Source: Ascochyta rabiei (lineage: Eukaryota; Ascomycota; Dothideomycetes; Pleosporales; Didymellaceae). Taken from it: a stretch of DNA of 64,000 nt. Within the stretch, counting starts at the first letter, position 1. The number at the start of each line of letters is the position of its first letter. Positions 49,351-61,900 of the stretch are shown piece after piece. The stretch is from positions 992,001 through 1,056,000 of the forward strand of contig NC_082418.1 of NCBI RefSeq assembly GCF_004011695.2, written 5' to 3'. The position numbers were made by a program, and so were the translations under genes. The notes beneath the pieces are model-generated. The model searched no databases and was not told where the DNA came from. It saw only the letters and a program-made list of their open reading frames with translations.

Positions 49351-52300
49351 TCAGCGCACATTCGCTTGCACCCACTCCCACACCCTCTGCATATATGACT
49401 CGTCAAGCGGCTTTACATCCCTCAGGCTCGGCGCGCGCTTTTTGCTCCCTGTCATAGCAAATTGCGGTCTTTGAGATGAAGGTTCCTGAACACCATTGCC
49501 GTAAGCTTCCTTCCACAGACCCAGCAATTTCTTCGCAGGATGCTCGGTATCGCTGTCCTCCAATCGCTGAAGCCAGTCCTGGGGTGAGACAATCTCAAAG
49601 TCTGCCTGCTTCTTCAACCAAAGCAGCATCTCGTGCCAAGTAGGCTGGCGGTGTGGGTTCAACACGTGGCAGACGGACATGTGTCCCTGATTGCAATTCT
49701 CTTCCCTTGTCGTCTCGAGGAATGCTTGGGCCGCGATATCAACAGGTAGCCAATCCAGTGCCTCGTCACCCAGATCAGGCAGGCACCTGATGATGTTTGC
49801 AGTACTCAACATCATTGGCCATGCTTCTTTGGTGTTCCATACCCCTGACAACGAGTCTCCAGCGAGTTGTCCAACACGGACGATAGCAATCCGACCGCGA
49901 AGAATGGTCCGGTTGTCTGCTTCGGCGCAGATATGCTCTGCTACCCACTTCGATCGTGAGTAGCCAAGTGGAGACGCTGAGGACGGGTCGGACAAAAGCT
50001 TCTCAGGCCAGCAGCCGGACTGATCTAGCTCACCGTTCATGACGGCAGCTGTGGATGAACAGTATGCAAAGCGTGGAGGCTCAACGCGACCTGCCTTCAA
50101 GGCGAGATCGAGTAGGTTTCTGACACCAGCGATGTTATCCTTCGCAAAGCTCCTCAGCTTGAGACGGAAATTGACGGTCCAAGCCACATGGATGATTGAC
50201 GTGGCTTCTTCTGCCAGATGATCGTACAGTTCATCGCTCAGGCCAAGACGTTTGTCGCTGAGTTGCGCGAGAACCACTTTGACTTTATCGTTTGCCATGC
50301 CAGGTGCGAGGATACTTGTCAGACCTCTTTGCTCAAGAGCCTTGCTGACTCTTTCCTTTGCTGCATGTTCATCTGCCCCTCGTACTAAGCAGTAAACACT
50401 GTTGACTGTGGCAGTCTTCTGAAGAAGATCCAAGATGTGCGCCCCCAGAGCGCCAGTGGCTCCAGTCAGTACAACAACATCGCCCTTCTTGCTGTCCCTA
50501 GGCTGACCAATTTTTGCAGGTCGCAATGCGCTTTTGTCAAACGAGCCGTACTCTTCTACTAGGTCCTTCATCAGTTGCTTCTCGTCCTCCTCTACCACAA
50601 CAGACTCCCCATGTCTTCTCCGTAGGACGTAATTTGTCAGACGCTTGATCGAACCACAGTCTTCTATGACACTCATCGGCAATGGCTTGTCGCAGTTCGG
50701 TATAAGACCTCGAAGTCGAGTCCTGAGTTGCATACACGCGATGGAGTCAACTCCGTACGAGAACAAATCCATGTCCTCTGTCAAGTCGATCGATTGAGAT
50801 GTAATGGACTGTATAAGACCTTTGAGATGCTGCGGCAACTGTCCATCTGAGATGTCGGATGACTCGTCTGAGACTTGCTCGTCGTATGCACGGTTGATGA
50901 CTTCCTCAAACCTCGCTTCAGCCACCCTACGAATCAGAGTCCCCTTGCTGCTCTTCTCGAGTGGATCCTGGTGCGGTAGAGGAATTAGCATATCAGAAGG
51001 TATTCTAGCATGGTCTTGGCTATCACGGTTGATTCTCTCGATTGCAGGCTTGACTGCATCAAGTAATTCCTGATCGGACATTCCGCTGGCTTGTTCTGAT
51101 CGTAACAACAGCGCTCCAGGGTAAGGTCGGTTTGTGCCGAATATCAGGACGTCATCCAGGTGGGGCGACGTAGCTATGGCATCCTCCAGTGGTGCAGGAT
51201 CGAACTTCTTGCCCGTGATGAGGGTCAGCTGAGAATCAGCACGTGAGTCGTATATCCATGCATCCGGGATCGTGGGATGCGGTGCGAATAGATCCGCAGT
51301 TGCGAAGGAGCCATCCGGTCGGTTTTGTTTTGCCTGCAAGGAACATTAGCGCGTGTGCGTTCATCTTGAAAGCTGTACGCACCATATGTGGCCAGCCTGG
51401 TCTGATCACGAGCTCAGCCAGGTTATCCTCTCGTGGTTCAAAGCTTAGGAGCTTTCCTGGATTGTAATTTCGCAGATACTGCCAGTCGCTGTCTGCCGAG
51501 AAATCGCGGAATGAAGACATCACGAACCCGCATTCTGCGCTACCGAATCTTGAGATGAGGTTCACTCCACTCTTCGCCAGCCGATCGCCTACCTCTGCTG
51601 GTAGCGCTGCACCGCCGACGCCGACGATATCCATCTTTTGCAGTAAAGCCAGACCTTGTTCGTCAGATTCCATCATCTGGAGCACGTATGGCACCGAAGA
51701 GAAGTACTTTACTTCTGGAAGACCTTCAGTAACAGAATATGACGCGGCTACTTCGAGGCTTTTGCAGATGTTTCGAGCCGTGATGGGAACGTCCTTGCCT
51801 GGGAACAGCCAGATGAGCGCATTGCTGGTCCATGCTCGAAAAAGGTCCGCAATTCCACCATGGTAAAGAGGTGTTGTAGTGAAGGTTGCCACTACAGGTA
51901 TCCGGGGTAGATGAGGAAGAACACCCAGCCCCGCGCGATGGGATTGTGGTATGGGCTTTGGCAAACCAGACGAGGTTCCAGAAGTGTGGTGTAGATAGGC
52001 AACTGTCGTCTCATCCAAACTAGGCGTGTCGAAGCTTGGGTCTACTGTCTCGCTAGCCACCTGATAAATATCCTCTCCCTCCTGCAGTGGCAACAGATGA
52101 GAGTCGAAGCTAGTCACAGCTTCCTCCTTGGCCAGGCTGGAGGTCTGCTGCGCTCGCTCTGCATGTGCAATGTCATAGAAGAAAGCGGAGGCTCTGCACG
52201 ATTGATAAAGGTGCAAGATAGCAGCGGGCTGACATTGAGGTGCAATCAGGAGTACCGAATAACCCAGCCTCATCAAAGCCAGCCAGGTAAACAGAAACTC

Positions 52301-52594
52301 AGGTGAGCTGTGACACAATAGTGCTACTGTTTCGGGACCTTTTGGCGATCTACGCAACGCTTGAAGTAGTCTTTCCGCAAACACATTCGTGCCTTGGTTG
52401 ACATCTCCGAAGGTCAGAACCTTATAGTCCCATTTCTCTTGCTCCGGATGAGGAACAGGAAATCCAACGGCTGGCAAGTATGGATGGTGGTGCGCTTGAT
52501 AGTCGACGAACTGGCCGATTGTCGTGTATGGGTTGGGTCGGCTGTTTAAGGTGGCGGCTTGCCCAAGCGTGCAGACGAAGTAATTGGCCTGCAT
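49351..52594 (-). CDS. NRPS-like adenylate-forming reductase (A-T-R)
   Basis: Two exons, 52594-51383 and 51333-49351, giving 1064 residues; the intron is 49 nt. No condensation domain. The adenylation domain (about 20-545) shows the AMP-binding core HHTSGTSSGLPKP, TTTPLYHGG, the GSAECG segment, and the catalytic Lys534 in SSKGTLIRR. The carrier domain follows with Ser601 in FSYGVDSIAC as the phosphopantetheine site. The C-terminal thioester reductase has the NADPH motif VVLTGATGALGAHIL (from 691) and the Tyr862-x-x-x-Lys866 pair in GYSRSKW. The enzyme should activate a carboxylic acid, load it on the carrier and release it as an aldehyde or alcohol, like Lys2 and fungal aryl-acid reductases. 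The substrate is unknown. A DHA2 exporter lies downstream on the same strand. Confidence 0.94.
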
Positions 52595-54774
52595 ACCGGT
52601 GGCTGGAGGTTATGGTCCTGACTAGATTAGTATCCTCAATCAAAACCTTGGAACAGGTTTGCACGTTGAGCAAAATCGTACTCAATTGTGAGTGAACGCA
52701 AGAACGAAGTTCCAGGAAGGCGCTTAAGTCGTGACATCATGCTGCAACTAGATCTGCCGAGCACTTTAAATCTTGCATCAGAACCAGAAGGACCAGACTG
52801 CAGCAGACAGTGCAGAACCAAAAGCACAATTCTCTGTTTTGAGCAGAGCATTACCAAAAGCAGCCACAAGGAGTCGCATCCAGCCAGCATGGAGAGAGAG
52901 CCTAGTGCACGGGCTATTTCCCAATCTGCGGGGAAGCATGTCCCGATGACATGAGTGCACAGCCTGCCTCAGACAACAAGCGTCAACTCAGCCAAGCACC
53001 TCGTCTTGTAGGGAAACCATTTTCTACACTCAAGAGGTGTACTGCTGATCAACATTGCTTGCTGTTCGTAAAGATTCACTACGCCACACATTTATATGGG
53101 AGACTGCGATTGAGCTCATGTTTAGCGCTCTATCTATTCATAACAGCAGTTCGCAGCCTGGATGCAACGACGACAATCGCCAAGAAGAATGCTGCAGCAC
53201 TGCCTCTATCGTCGTAAACTACCGTCGTCAATTGTCGTCGTCAACTGTCGTCGTCGCAAGTGGGTGATGGAGCCGCGGAAGAACGTCGTCGTCCTCTTAG
53301 CGTCGTCATCTGCTGATGACGTTAAGAGAATGACCACCAATGAGTTGCAACTTGGTGCGATGGAAGTAGTGAACTACACTGCCCATAGGAATGCTTTATT
53401 CCCGGATTGGTGCGTGTCTGGCAAGTGCAACGTGCAAGCATGCCAATCTGTACTATAGCCACCAGCAAACACTTGGAGCGCGGGCACATGCATCCTCGCT
53501 AGCATGAGCGATGTGCAGATCCGGCAAGATAGCTCTGCAGTCCTCCGATGGCGTGTGGCGAGACAGCTGGTGGCGAGCGCATCCGAGGCCTGTAAGAGCG
53601 TCTTTTATGGGAATTTGTCAAGCAGGGAAGGTGGTGTTGAGTTCGCGATGGCCTGTGCGGCCCGAGGTCTTGGGTGGTTCATGCAAGGCCTTGACCGTAT
53701 TGGGCAACCGTGGTCGGAAAAACAGGAAGTTGACGCTTTGTTGATTTGGCGACGCGTCGGACTTTGACTGGCGTGTTGGCGTGTTGGCGTGTTGGCGTGT
53801 TGGTGTGTTGGTCAAAGTCAACTCGCCAGCCACTGTCGCGCACAGTGCCCCTGCTCAAGGGAGGCTGTCCGAGACAGTGCGACACCAAGCAGGAGGATGG
53901 GGGAGAAGCAAGGCTGGCAGCATCGCAGCGCCGCAGATGATGCAGCCTGTGGCTGACGTGGAGCCCGGCCCGTTGTAAGATGCCTGCTCAACACTGGCAC
54001 GCCCGCCGGAGCCGAAGTGTCAGTGACCGGGGTTTCCATGGAAATGAATGTTGAGCACGGCCACAACGACACGGACTCGGTCTCATTGCAGGTTGCCCCA
54101 GCCCCAGCTATACCGGTAGCCTCCCGCCGTCGCAAGTCGATGTTTTCTGCGCTCTTTTGGTGCTGGTGCGCGTCACTTGGCGCGTGGGACTTGTGGAATG
54201 CACAGCCAACCGTGTTTCCTTAGCGTGCGACTGAAGGTCGCGGCAGCGCGGCACGGACATGGTGGCCATTCCTTTGAAACAGCATCTGCTGCAAGAGAGG
54301 GAGAGGCTGTCGAGGGCTCCAAGCCAGCGCGCGTCACTTGGACGAGCGTGCGGTGTTGACGAAGAAGAGTGCCAGGTAGATTGGCCGCGGCTCCCCAAAC
54401 TTGCCATGGGAAGACAGAGCCAACGGCAAACCGTCCGAGCGTATCGTATCTCTCTTGCGTTCAATGAATGAATTGGACTAGTGCAGCCTAGTGCAGGTGC
54501 AGTCTGTGCCGCGTATCATTTAAGACTGCCTCGCCCGCCCGGCACACCCGCCTCCCAGCACCCGCCTTTCTCATCCCAGAAAACAGCCAGCACGACAGTA
54601 AGTCATATAGCTCTCCGCAGTTGCATGTGCTGGACGCGCCTCCACTCCGCCCGTTGCGCCCTCCACTTGTCTCTCCACCGCGCAACTGCTCTCCACCGCC
54701 GATCACTGCTGATCTCCCGCTGACTCTGCTTTTGCGCAGGCATTGATACTCTCTGCGCTATACAGCCCTTCACC
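52595..54774. other. Intergenic, no gene seen
   Basis: 2.2-kb spacer between divergent genes (NRPS-like reductase and GPI protein). It contains CGTCGT-rich repeats at 53200-53310, the 8-bp minisatellite at 53758-53820, and many short open frames without recognisable content. Confidence 0.45.
53752..53822. repeat. 8-bp minisatellite with inverted flanks
   Basis: Five copies of CGTGTTGG (the last TGTGTTGG) sit between the arms GACTTTGAC (left, about 53759) and GTCAAAGTC (right, about 53813). The arms are perfect reverse complements, so the array forms the loop of a potential hairpin. Confidence 0.85.
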
Positions 54775-55459
54775 ATGCTCTACTCGTCTCTCGTCGTCGC
54801 CGTCTCGGCGCTTGCCGGCTTCGCCGTGGCTCAGAACAACACCGTCATCCCTTGCTGCACAGTGCCCATCAACAACGTGCCCGAGGGCGACAGGGAGGAC
54901 TGGTGCAATGCCCAGGAGAACACTTGCGTCGACCTCTGCGGTGGCCAGCGCAACGTTGCCAGCAACGGCAACACGTGCGATGCCGTATGTGACCCTGGTC
55001 TTGTCTCGTGCGTAGCTATACTAACGGTGCCTGCAGTCTACTCTCAACTTTGATTGCAAATGCACCAACGGCACCGACATCTCCTCGGCCATGAGCGCGT
55101 ACGAGCAGACCGTCCCCGCCCAGATGTGCTTCTTCTGGTACGACGCTTGTGTTAACGCCACCATTGGCCCCAACGGCGAGGGCAACGCTGCACAGCAGTT
55201 CGACTGCGAGACCGCCCGCAACAACACGTGTGGTACACTCACGACCGATGATGGCTCTTCTGGCTCTTCTGGCTCTTCTAGCTCGTCTGCCTCTCCCTCC
55301 GCTACCCGCTCGTCCACCGGTGGTGCCTCTAGTTCCCAGGCTTCCACCACTGCGTCTAGCACTGCTGCTGCTTCCTCTGGTGCTGCCATGGCCAACCTTG
55401 CTCTCGGCACCCCTGCTCTTGCCGCTGGTCTTCTCGCCATATTCGGTCTTGCCTTGTAA
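54775..55459 (+). CDS. GPI-anchored Cys-rich secreted protein
   Basis: Two exons, 54775-54984 and 55037-55459, giving 210 residues; the intron is 52 nt. Signal peptide of 19 residues (MLYSSLVVAVSALAGFAVA), then a compact domain of about 110 residues with twelve Cys, including CCTVPINNV, CNAQENTC, CDLCGG-type spacing and FDCKCTNGTD. Several N-glycosylation sites (NNT, NGT, NAT) are present. A Ser/Thr-rich stalk of about 60 residues and a hydrophobic C-terminus (ALGTPALAAGLLAIFGLAL) indicate GPI anchoring at the plasma membrane or cell wall. The Cys pattern resembles a fungal-specific domain of unknown function found in such GPI proteins. It is not a CFEM domain by eye. Role unknown. Confidence 0.88.
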
Positions 55460-56501
55460 GAAGGTTCACCTATCTCAGCGTGGATGGCGGGCCGGTCCCT
55501 GGATGTGGTAATTATGGAGGAGATGAGAGGTTTTACGAAGCTACTTTGGCGTCACGTTGCAACGTCTTGCATGCTCGCTTGCGTACGGTATGGAGAAGAA
55601 GCTGGGGGAGCTTTAATGCGACGACATGAAGGACACACGACTTGCAATACCCCGAATCACATTTTCAATTGTTCACAGTATCTTTGAGCATGCGTACGTG
55701 AAGAATTGATACACATGATCTTACACCCGTCCGGCCTGGCAACCGTTGTGATCCGTCTCGTCCTTGTGGTGGTGCGTGGTGCGTGGTGCGTGTTGCGCAC
55801 CAGCCCGGAAGCATACAACGCGAACTTTGCTCTTTCGCAGGGTCTTGTAAACAAACAAAGGAACTTGGGAAGCGAGCTGTCACGCTGTCACCTGCACCAC
55901 CAGAACCGCAAATGTCATGGTCTCCGCCAGTGTCAGCCTCGATGCAGCGATGAATGCCATTGGTCAATTCGTGCTGCAGCGTTGATCAGTTGGCTCGCCC
56001 CGACTTCCGGCGTGCATAATCGGTAGCGATCCTTGCAAGGGTGTTGACTGAGCTGCATCGTTCAACAATCTCCAGTATTTTGACCTGCCAGCTTCGTTCA
56101 CGCCCCATCTCGGACGCCCTTCTCTTCACGCAACTGCAGCAAATCTTCGTCGCGACCCTCCGCCTTGTCCAACACTGCCTTCGGCCTAACCGTGTCACGA
56201 GCAGCCGAGGCTCGAGTATTCCTTCCGTTTTAAGAAGCAACGAGGCAATCGGTGCATTGCAGCTGAAGTCGCGAACCGCAGTGGCTGGACGTGCACTCTT
56301 CCAACTTCCGACTCCTCACACAGACTCCGCAGTGTACATAAGCTGGCTCTCTTCACGTTGCTGAGGTCATTGTCCTCGCCGCGCTTGCCAGCAAGTTACG
56401 TCAGAGCTTGTCGACGCCCCATACCGTTTGCGCGAAAAGCACCGACGAACGTCAACCCGTACATCACACTCTCGCAAGCCGCAAAGGAACCACACAGGAC
56501 C
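55460..56501. other. Intergenic; GPD 5' region
   Basis: No separate gene is seen. From about 56220 to 56501 the frame of the downstream dehydrogenase is open without an ATG and its last part is Arg-rich and protein-like. Confidence 0.45.
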
Positions 56502-57816
56502 ATGGCGACGCTCAGTGCTCAGCGCAAGCACAAGGTGACCATTGTGGGCTCCGGCAATTGGTATGTAGCATTCTGCACTGGCTGCACACACCCTGAACAC
56601 GGTCAATCTCTAGCCCTACGAACGTCGAGCTGATATGTGTAGGGGCACCACAATGGCCAAGCTTGTGGCCGAGAACACCAAGGCCAACTCCTCTCTCTTT
56701 GAAGAGGAGGTGCAGATGTGGGTCTACGAAGAAGACTACGCAATCCCAAAGAATTCGCAGCACTACAACGGCTCAGACAAGCCCGAAAAGCTTTCACAGC
56801 TCATCAACAAAGTCCACGAAAACATCAAGTACCTACCGAACATCACGCTGCCTCCGAACGTCGTTGCCAACCCTGATCTGCCCGATGCGTGCAAAGACTC
56901 CACAATGCTCGTATTTGTGCTCCCACATCAGTTCATTGCAAGGACATGCTCCCAGCTTTCAGGCAAGATCTTACCATACGCGCGAGCTATTTGCTGCACA
57001 AAGGGTGTCGACGTCAGCGAGAAGGGTATTCAGCTCATGTCAGAGGCTATTGGAAAAGGCTTGAACATCTACTGTGGTGCTTTGTCAGGCGCAAACATTG
57101 CCTCTGAGATTGCTAAGGAGCTGTACTCGGAGACCACCGTCGCATACGACCCACCACCAATGGACTCCCGTCACCCAACACCAAGCGGGTCACCGAGCTC
57201 TTCGCAGGTCAACTTGATCAACCCTGGCATCGAGCCTGGCACACGCTCAGCCAAATTAACACCTCTACCATTCGAGTACCCTCCGCTATCGCACGAAAAT
57301 ATTCGAAAGCTCTTCCACCGCCCCTACTTTCACGTCCACCTGGTCAACGATGTTGCTGGTGTGTCCCTTGGCGGAGCTTTGAAGAACATCATCGCTCTTG
57401 CGGCTGGTTTTGTCGATGGCTTGGGCTGGGGTGACAATGCCAAGGCAGCTGTTATGCGTGTTGGCATACTCGAGATGGTCAAGTTTGGGAAGACCTTCTT
57501 TGGGGAGAGTGCCCGTACCAGCACCTTCACCGAAGAGAGCTGTGGTGTTGCCGATGTCATCACTTCGTGCTCGGGCGGTCGCAACTTCCGATGTGCAAAG
57601 ATGGCCGTCGAGCGTGGAGAATCGATTGGCGACATTGAAGAGAAGGAGCTTAACGGGCAGAAGCTGCAAGGTACCAGCACTGCCATTGAGGTGAATCAGT
57701 TTCTCAAGTCACAAGGCAAGGAGGTCGACTTCCCATTGTTCACTGCGGTGTACAACATCCTGGAGGGCAAGGCCAAGCCTCAGGACATCCCTGAGCTCAT
57801 TGAGCCAAAGCATTAG
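56502..57816 (+). CDS. gpd1: Glycerol-3-phosphate dehydrogenase (NAD+)
   Basis: Two exons, 56502-56560 and 56643-57816, giving 410 residues; the 82-nt intron splits the Trp codon of the NAD motif and splicing restores [16 protein letters not shown]. Further family features are [15 protein letters not shown], the [10 protein letters not shown] segment, [11 protein letters not shown], and the substrate-binding block [38 protein letters not shown] with the catalytic Lys. An extra loop rich in Pro/Ser (residues about 190-225) is common in filamentous fungi. The enzyme reduces dihydroxyacetone phosphate to glycerol-3-phosphate for osmolyte glycerol, lipid synthesis and redox balance. The annotated ATG gives a cytosolic protein; see the upstream open frame. 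Confidence 0.96.
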
Positions 57817-58927
57817 ACACATCGTATTCTGAGTTGGATGGAGCAAACATGTGGGGCCTGATGCAGGTGTACGAATTTGCAAGCAATACCCACTATAGAT
57901 TTCTAATGAACCATTGTTGTGTTTTTTTGTGGACAAGGACACGTCTTGATGCATATTCGACATCCATGCCTACTTGTATATTGCACAAAGCAAATGTATG
58001 AAATCTGCTGACAATACCTGAACCTGCACTGTGGTGGGGAACGATGGCAACAGGGTGCAGATACTATGTAGCAGCCAAGGCTGTTGATGTCAATCTTATG
58101 CTGCAGACAGACCGCAAACTCCGACATTCAAGCTGCTGACACGCTTGGCACCAAACAACCGATAGAGATAGAGAAGGGTTTACATCAATTACGACGTTTG
58201 CAAACACCCTGTCGCAGACTGATCCAATGTCAACATAGGCATTACTTGGCGCTTAGTGAACTGAGTTATGCCTGCCACCGACGTATCTGTTCTAAATGTT
58301 AGAAGTGTGCAACGCAGTGTTCTTTCCTTATCTCGCTCCATGTCCGCGGAGCCCTGCTTAGAAATGCGCTACGGAACTGTCCAACCAGAGCTCATGGGCC
58401 GTCGCCGAATTTCTGCGCGACGATCGCCGCAAGTTTGTCAGACATGGCTTTGCCTCATCCACCACTTGATTCAGGAAAGCATATTCCGAATGTGATATGC
58501 AGGGACATATCTTCATTGAGCGGTTAGCTGCCGGCGAAGTGGGTACGGCGATTGGTAATGTGTGTCGCACTTGCTAATTTTGCAGCTTGGAGCCCAACAA
58601 AGTGTAGCTTTGCGATGACGTTGTGGAGTTTAGACGCGGGCAATTCTAGGCGCAGGGCATCGCTACTTCATCGTTTTTCGGAATGACGACAGAGCATGGC
58701 TTTGGGGCCGGCGTTAAGTCCGTATCCCCTACGCCTGTCGGGAATGGCTGGGTTTTCGTTGAAAGGTAAAGGCGCGTAGCGTTACTCTCAATTCACCATT
58801 GGTTGCTCTTGGTGTCTACGCTTCCTCTTGTCTCGCCGCACGTTGTTGTTTCATCATCATCATCGAGCTGGATTGCTCGTGCCTCATTCGGCCATCGACT
58901 ACGTTCTAAAGCACTTGAACCGCGAAG
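57817..58927. other. Intergenic, no gene seen
   Basis: 1.1-kb spacer between GPD and the ABC transporter, presumably containing the transporter promoter. No supportable gene or repeat. Confidence 0.5.
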
Positions 58928-61900
58928 ATGTTATGGGGTTCTAGTCTCCAGGACCCGCGCGACCAGGATCGCAGGAGGAATCCATGGCACAACGAGACTG
59001 AATACCTCCAGGATGGTAGAGAAAGAGTCGCAAACGGGGACGCCAGCAGCGACAGCAGCGGCACAGAGGGTGTTCGCAGGACTGGAACTTGGGGCGAACC
59101 TGACGCTGGTAGAATTGATCACTCAATCGCTGCAGCAGACATACATGCTCTTAGAGAAGAACTCGCAACGCTGTCCCGTACACGATCACAAACAGCTCGC
59201 TCAGAACGAACCCATACTGATAGCCTTAAACGAACGATTAGCAGGAAGAGCACACGCCGCAGCGTGTCTCGCCAGGCTTCACGCGTATCTCATACGCATA
59301 CGGATGGGTCAACAGCTGCAGAAGACGAGGAGACGACAGGTGCTGCTGTGGCAGCCGAGAAGGAGGATGAATTTGAGCTCAGCGACTTCATGAAGGAAGG
59401 ATACTTCGAGAAGAGAAAGGACGGAAAGTCGGCTAAGAAGGTGGGCGTTGTGTGGAAAAGCCTGAACGTCAAGGGCGTTGGGTCGACAGCAACCTTTGCA
59501 AAGACTGTTCCCGATGCCATCATTGGCACATTCGGTCCTGACCTCTACCGCCTTATTACACGCTTTATCCCTGCTCTGCGCCTCGGGCGCAACCAGCAGA
59601 CCCGAACACTTATCAATGACTTCTCAGGCGTGCTCAAAGATGGCGAGATGATGCTTGTCCTTGGGCGGCCAGGCTCAGGATGCTCGACTTTTTTGAAGGC
59701 CATTGCAAACAACCGAGAGAGCTACGCGGCAGTCGAGGGCGATGTATCATATGGCGGTATCTCGGCTGAGAAGCAGGCGAAGCAGTTCCGTGGAGAAGTC
59801 AACTACAACGAAGAGGATGATGTCCACTTCGCCAACCTGAACGTCTGGCAGACATTGACATTTGCGCTCACGAACAAAACAAGGAAGAACAAGAAGGATG
59901 AGATCCCAATCATTCTTGAGGCGTTACTGAAGATGTTTGGTATCTCGCATACAAAGTATACGCTGGTAGGAGATGAATACGTTCGTGGCGTATCTGGTGG
60001 AGAACGAAAACGTGTGTCTATAGCAGAGACACTTGCTGCGAAGTCCACCGTCGTTTGCTGGGACAACAGCACGCGAGGCCTTGATGCCTCGACTGCACTG
60101 GACTATGCAAAGTCGTTGCGCATTATGACTGACCTGAGCAACCGAACAACATTCGTCACCTTGTACCAGGCAGGAGAGGGAATATACGAGCAGATGGACA
60201 AGGTCATGGTAATCGACCAGGGTCGCTGCATCTACGAAGGCCCGGCGAAGGAAGCGAAGCAATACTTCCTCGATCTAGGCTTCTACTGCCCCGAGCGACA
60301 GACTACTGCCGATTTTCTGACTGCAGTTACTGACCCTACCGAGCGTCAGTTCCGCGAAGGATACGAGAACAGTGCACCAAAAACCCCCGAGGACCTCGAG
60401 AAGGCTTTCCGCGGCTCTGAAGCCTACCAAAAGATCCAAAGAGACATCAACGCCTATGAGGAAGAGCTCAAGAGGACCGACTACATCGATGCCAAGGAGT
60501 TCGAAGGCGCCGTGGCTGAGAGCAAGAGTAACAGTAAGCTCAAGTCGAAGAAGTCACCCTTCACTGTGTCCTTCGTGCGGCAAGTTCTAGCGTGCACAAA
60601 GCGTGAGTTCTGGCTTACCTGGGGCGACAAAACAACGCTATACACGAAGTTCTTCATCATCATCTCCAACGGCTTGATTGTCGGCTCTCTGTTCTACGGA
60701 CAGTCTTTAGACACCTCTGGTGCCTTTACCAGGGGCGGTTCGGCTTTCTTTTCCATTCTGTTCCTCGGCTGGCTTCAACTTTCCGAGTTGATGAAAGCTG
60801 TCTCTGGCCGAGAAGTCGTCAAAAGACACGAAGAGTACGCGTTCTACCGACCGAGTGCTGTCAGTCTGGCCAGGGTCCTGCAAGACCTGCCTTTGCTCTT
60901 GGCTCAGGTCATCCCGTTCTCAATCATCATGTACTTCATGACTGGACTTGATATCGATGCTGGAAAATTCTGGATTTACTTCCTGTTCATATACACAACC
61001 ACCTTCTGCATCACCTCGCTCTATCGAATGTTCGCGGCAATGTCGCCAACGATCGACGATGCCGTGCGCTTCGCTGGACTTGCGCTCAACATCCTCATCG
61101 TGTTCACTGGTTACGTTATTCCGAAACCGCAGCTGTTATCTAAATACATCTGGTTTGGATGGCTGTTCCACATCAACCCTGTCGCATACTCGTTCGAGGC
61201 GGTTTTGACGAACGAATTCTCAAACCGAGTCATGGAGTGCTCGCCTTCTCAACTCGTTCCACAAGGCCCAGGTATTGATCCTCAGTATCAAGGCTGTAGT
61301 CTTACTGGCGCACAACCTAACGCGAACACTGTCAATGGAGCCTCGTACCTGCAAACCTCATTCGAGTACACACGGTCCCACCTATGGCGTAACTTCGGAG
61401 TCGTCATCGCGTTCTCTTTCTTGTACCTTATCGTCACTGTCTGGGCCACCGAGTGTCTGTCATTTGCCAAGGGCGGCGGTGGAGCACTAGTCTTCAAGAA
61501 GTCGAAGCGTGCAAAGAAGGCTGTGAAAGAAGAGTCCACTGACGAGGAAAAGGTTGTAGCCGGCAAGTCGAGAAATAGCTCTTCCGGTGACGGTACCAAC
61601 GAAGAGGAGGCACTCGCGTCAATCTCGAGCAGCGAAAGCGTATTCACGTGGAAGGATGTCGAATACACTGTGCCATACCAAGGCGGTGAACGCAAGCTAC
61701 TCAACAAGATCAATGGTTTCGCAAAGCCTGGCGTCATGATCGCCCTCGTTGGTGCTTCTGGTGCTGGAAAGTCAACTTTGCTGAATACACTATCACAACG
61801 TCAGAGTACAGGTGTGGTCAGTGGAGAGATGTTTGTAGACGGCAAAGATCTCGGCAAAGCCTTCCAACGTGGTACCGGATTCTGCGAGCAAATGGACCTA

